DNA of 64,000 nucleotides from contig JAHDOA010000039.1 in the NCBI GenBank assembly GCA_018435055.1, positions 1 to 64,000 on the forward strand, read 5' to 3'. This DNA comes from Pelotomaculum sp. GTDB taxonomy: Bacteria > Bacillota > Desulfotomaculia > Desulfotomaculales > Pelotomaculaceae. The notes below the pieces were generated by a model, which worked only from the letters and a program-made list of their open reading frames with translations, ran no database searches and had not been told where the DNA came from. Of the stretch, positions 62,969 to 64,000 are shown piece by piece. Every line of letters begins with the position of its first letter. Positions within the stretch are counted from its first letter, which is position 1. The translations under genes and the position numbers were made by a program.

Positions 62969-64000
62969 ATGAAACTTGCATTTTCAACACTTGGTTGTCC
63001 CAACTTCAGTTGGATCGACATCTATTCAATGGCCAAAGACCTTGGTTTTAGAGGCATCGAAATTCGCGGAATGGGCAGCGAAATATCTGCGGTACGGGCT
63101 CAGCCTTTTACAGAATCACAGCTTCCGGAAACGGTAAAAAAGCTTTCAGAGCTGCGCCTCGAAATCCCCTGCCTCACGTCCGGCTGCTGCTTGAAGTTTG
63201 CTGAAAATTCCGGGAAAAATCATGCCGAGCTGGTGCAGTATATTAACCTGGCCGCCAAACTTGGCACACCATACATCCGTATTCTTGGCGACCTTGAGCC
63301 GCATCCCACCGGGGAGGTCGATGATGAGGTCGTCCTGGCCGCCCTGCGGCGCCTGATCCCGGTTGCCGAGGAGCAGGGCGTGACCCTGCTGGTGGAAACC
63401 AATGGTGTCTACGCCGACACGGCCCGGCTGTGCAGGTTGCTTGACCAGGCGGCAAGCGACGCGGTGGCGGCCCTGTGGGATATGCACCATCCCTACCGGT
63501 TTGCCGGTGAGAGTCCCGGACAAACGGTGCAGAACCTCGGCGCCTATATCAAATATGTACATATCAAAGATTCCGTGGTGGAGGACGGCTCCATACGGTA
63601 TCGCATGATGGGTGAGGGCGACCTGCCGGTTGACGATATGATGCTGGCGCTGCGCTCAATTAACTATGAAGGCTACGTATCCCTGGAATGGGTCAAGCGC
63701 TGGGCGGATGACCTGGATGATGCCGGTGTCGTCTTCCCGAATTTCGCCAACTATATGAGCAGGTACTCTGAAATAAGCGTGGTAAAGGGCCACCTGTTCG
63801 AAAACAACGCCAAGACAGGGAAATATATCTGGCAGAAGGACACGCTGATCGACCTGACCTTTCCCCAGGTGCTTGACCGCATGGTGGAAGAGTTTCCCGA
63901 CCAGTATGCTTTTCGATATACTGTGCAGGATTACACCAGGACCTATGCCGAGTTCCGGGATGATGTGGATACATTCGCCCGCTCGTTGATTGCCCTGGGC
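62969..64000 (+). CDS. TIM-barrel isomerase/AMP-dependent ligase fusion (partial, runs off window)
   Basis: The open frame from ATG 62969 (GAGGAGGGA upstream) reaches the window end, 344 codons. Residues 1-260 are a xylose-isomerase-like TIM barrel: M-K-L-A-F-S-T-L-G-C-P, G-F-R-G-I-E-I-R-G, L-V-E-T-N-G (metal-binding Glu), W-D-M-H-H-P and Y-V-H-I-K-D. Residues from about 290 match the N terminus of AMP-dependent acyl-CoA synthetases (T-F-P-Q-V-L-D-R-M-V-E-E-F-P-D-Q-Y-A-F, then Y-T-R-T-Y-A-E-F). The reaction is unknown; a sugar- or inositol-type substrate joined to an acid activation step is a guess. Controlled by the T-box directly upstream. Confidence 0.8.
   Translation, partial: MKLAFSTLGCPNFSWIDIYSMAKDLGFRGIEIRGMGSEISAVRAQPFTESQLPETVKKLSELRLEIPCLTSGCCLKFAENSGKNHAELVQYINLAAKLGTPYIRILGDLEPHPTGEVDDEVVLAALRRLIPVAEEQGVTLLVETNGVYADTARLCRLLDQAASDAVAALWDMHHPYRFAGESPGQTVQNLGAYIKYVHIKDSVVEDGSIRYRMMGEGDLPVDDMMLALRSINYEGYVSLEWVKRWADDLDDAGVVFPNFANYMSRYSEISVVKGHLFENNAKTGKYIWQKDTLIDLTFPQVLDRMVEEFPDQYAFRYTVQDYTRTYAEFRDDVDTFARSLIALG

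Overview
The window comes from a spore-forming, anaerobic Firmicute, most likely of the Desulfotomaculales/Peptococcaceae (Pelotomaculum- or Desulfotomaculum-like). The signs are a GerW/YtfJ sporulation gene, two T-box leaders, many TTG and GTG starts behind strong GGAGG sites, a DsrMK/heterodisulfide-reductase-like pair, and clustered arg and ilv-leu genes. The genus is inferred, not proven.

Region 1 (1-26,830) is a large composite CRISPR-Cas island. An array of 82 intact 30-nt repeats (172-5599) is followed at its left end by a 7-nt repeat remnant (129-135) abutting what looks like an IS21-family terminus (1-128), so the leader-distal end was cut by an insertion. Array and cas genes read leftwards (minus strand). 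From the array outward lie cas2, cas1 and cas4; then a subtype III-D effector module (TIGR03986 RAMP, Csx19, double-Cas7, Csx10, Cas7, Cas10); then two putative cyclic-oligoadenylate effectors (a Card1/Can2-like CARF protein and a CARF-HEPN protein with an extra C-terminal CARF-like domain); then a type I-B interference module (cas3, cas5, csh2/cas7, csh1/cas8b). A divergent two-gene nucleotidyltransferase module separates cas8b from cas6. The III-D block thus sits inside a I-B operon, and one array, one cas6 and one adaptation set apparently serve both effectors.

Region 2 (27,055-39,425) begins with a decayed HD-GYP gene and a promoter with an ARG-box-like operator, then argC-argJ-argB-argD-argF-argG. 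argH lies 3.8 kb downstream, after an AbrB-type membrane protein, an AlkD-like DNA glycosylase, two broken genes (isochorismatase-like fragment, DUF2953 with an in-frame TAG), ytfJ and two small ORFs.

Region 3 (39,579-43,480) holds a DsrM/DsrK-like membrane-bound Fe-S oxidoreductase pair, an N-terminal remnant of an NADH pyrophosphatase, and two minus-strand genes, one with Gly-Pro-Met repeats, behind a sigma-K-like promoter.

Region 4 (43,550-56,207) is the branched-chain amino-acid operon: strong promoter, T-box leader with probable isoleucine specifier ATC, ilvE, ilvB, ilvN, ilvC, a second ilvB, leuA, leuC, leuD, a 167-bp inverted-repeat element, leuB and cimA. CimA gives a threonine-independent route to 2-oxobutyrate. 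Region 5 (56,348-59,600) is the conserved cdaA-cdaR-glmM cluster for c-di-AMP and cell-wall precursor synthesis. Region 6 (59,717-64,000) has a membrane-anchored serine hydrolase, a polytopic membrane protein, and a second T-box controlling an unusual TIM-barrel/AMP-ligase fusion that runs off the window.
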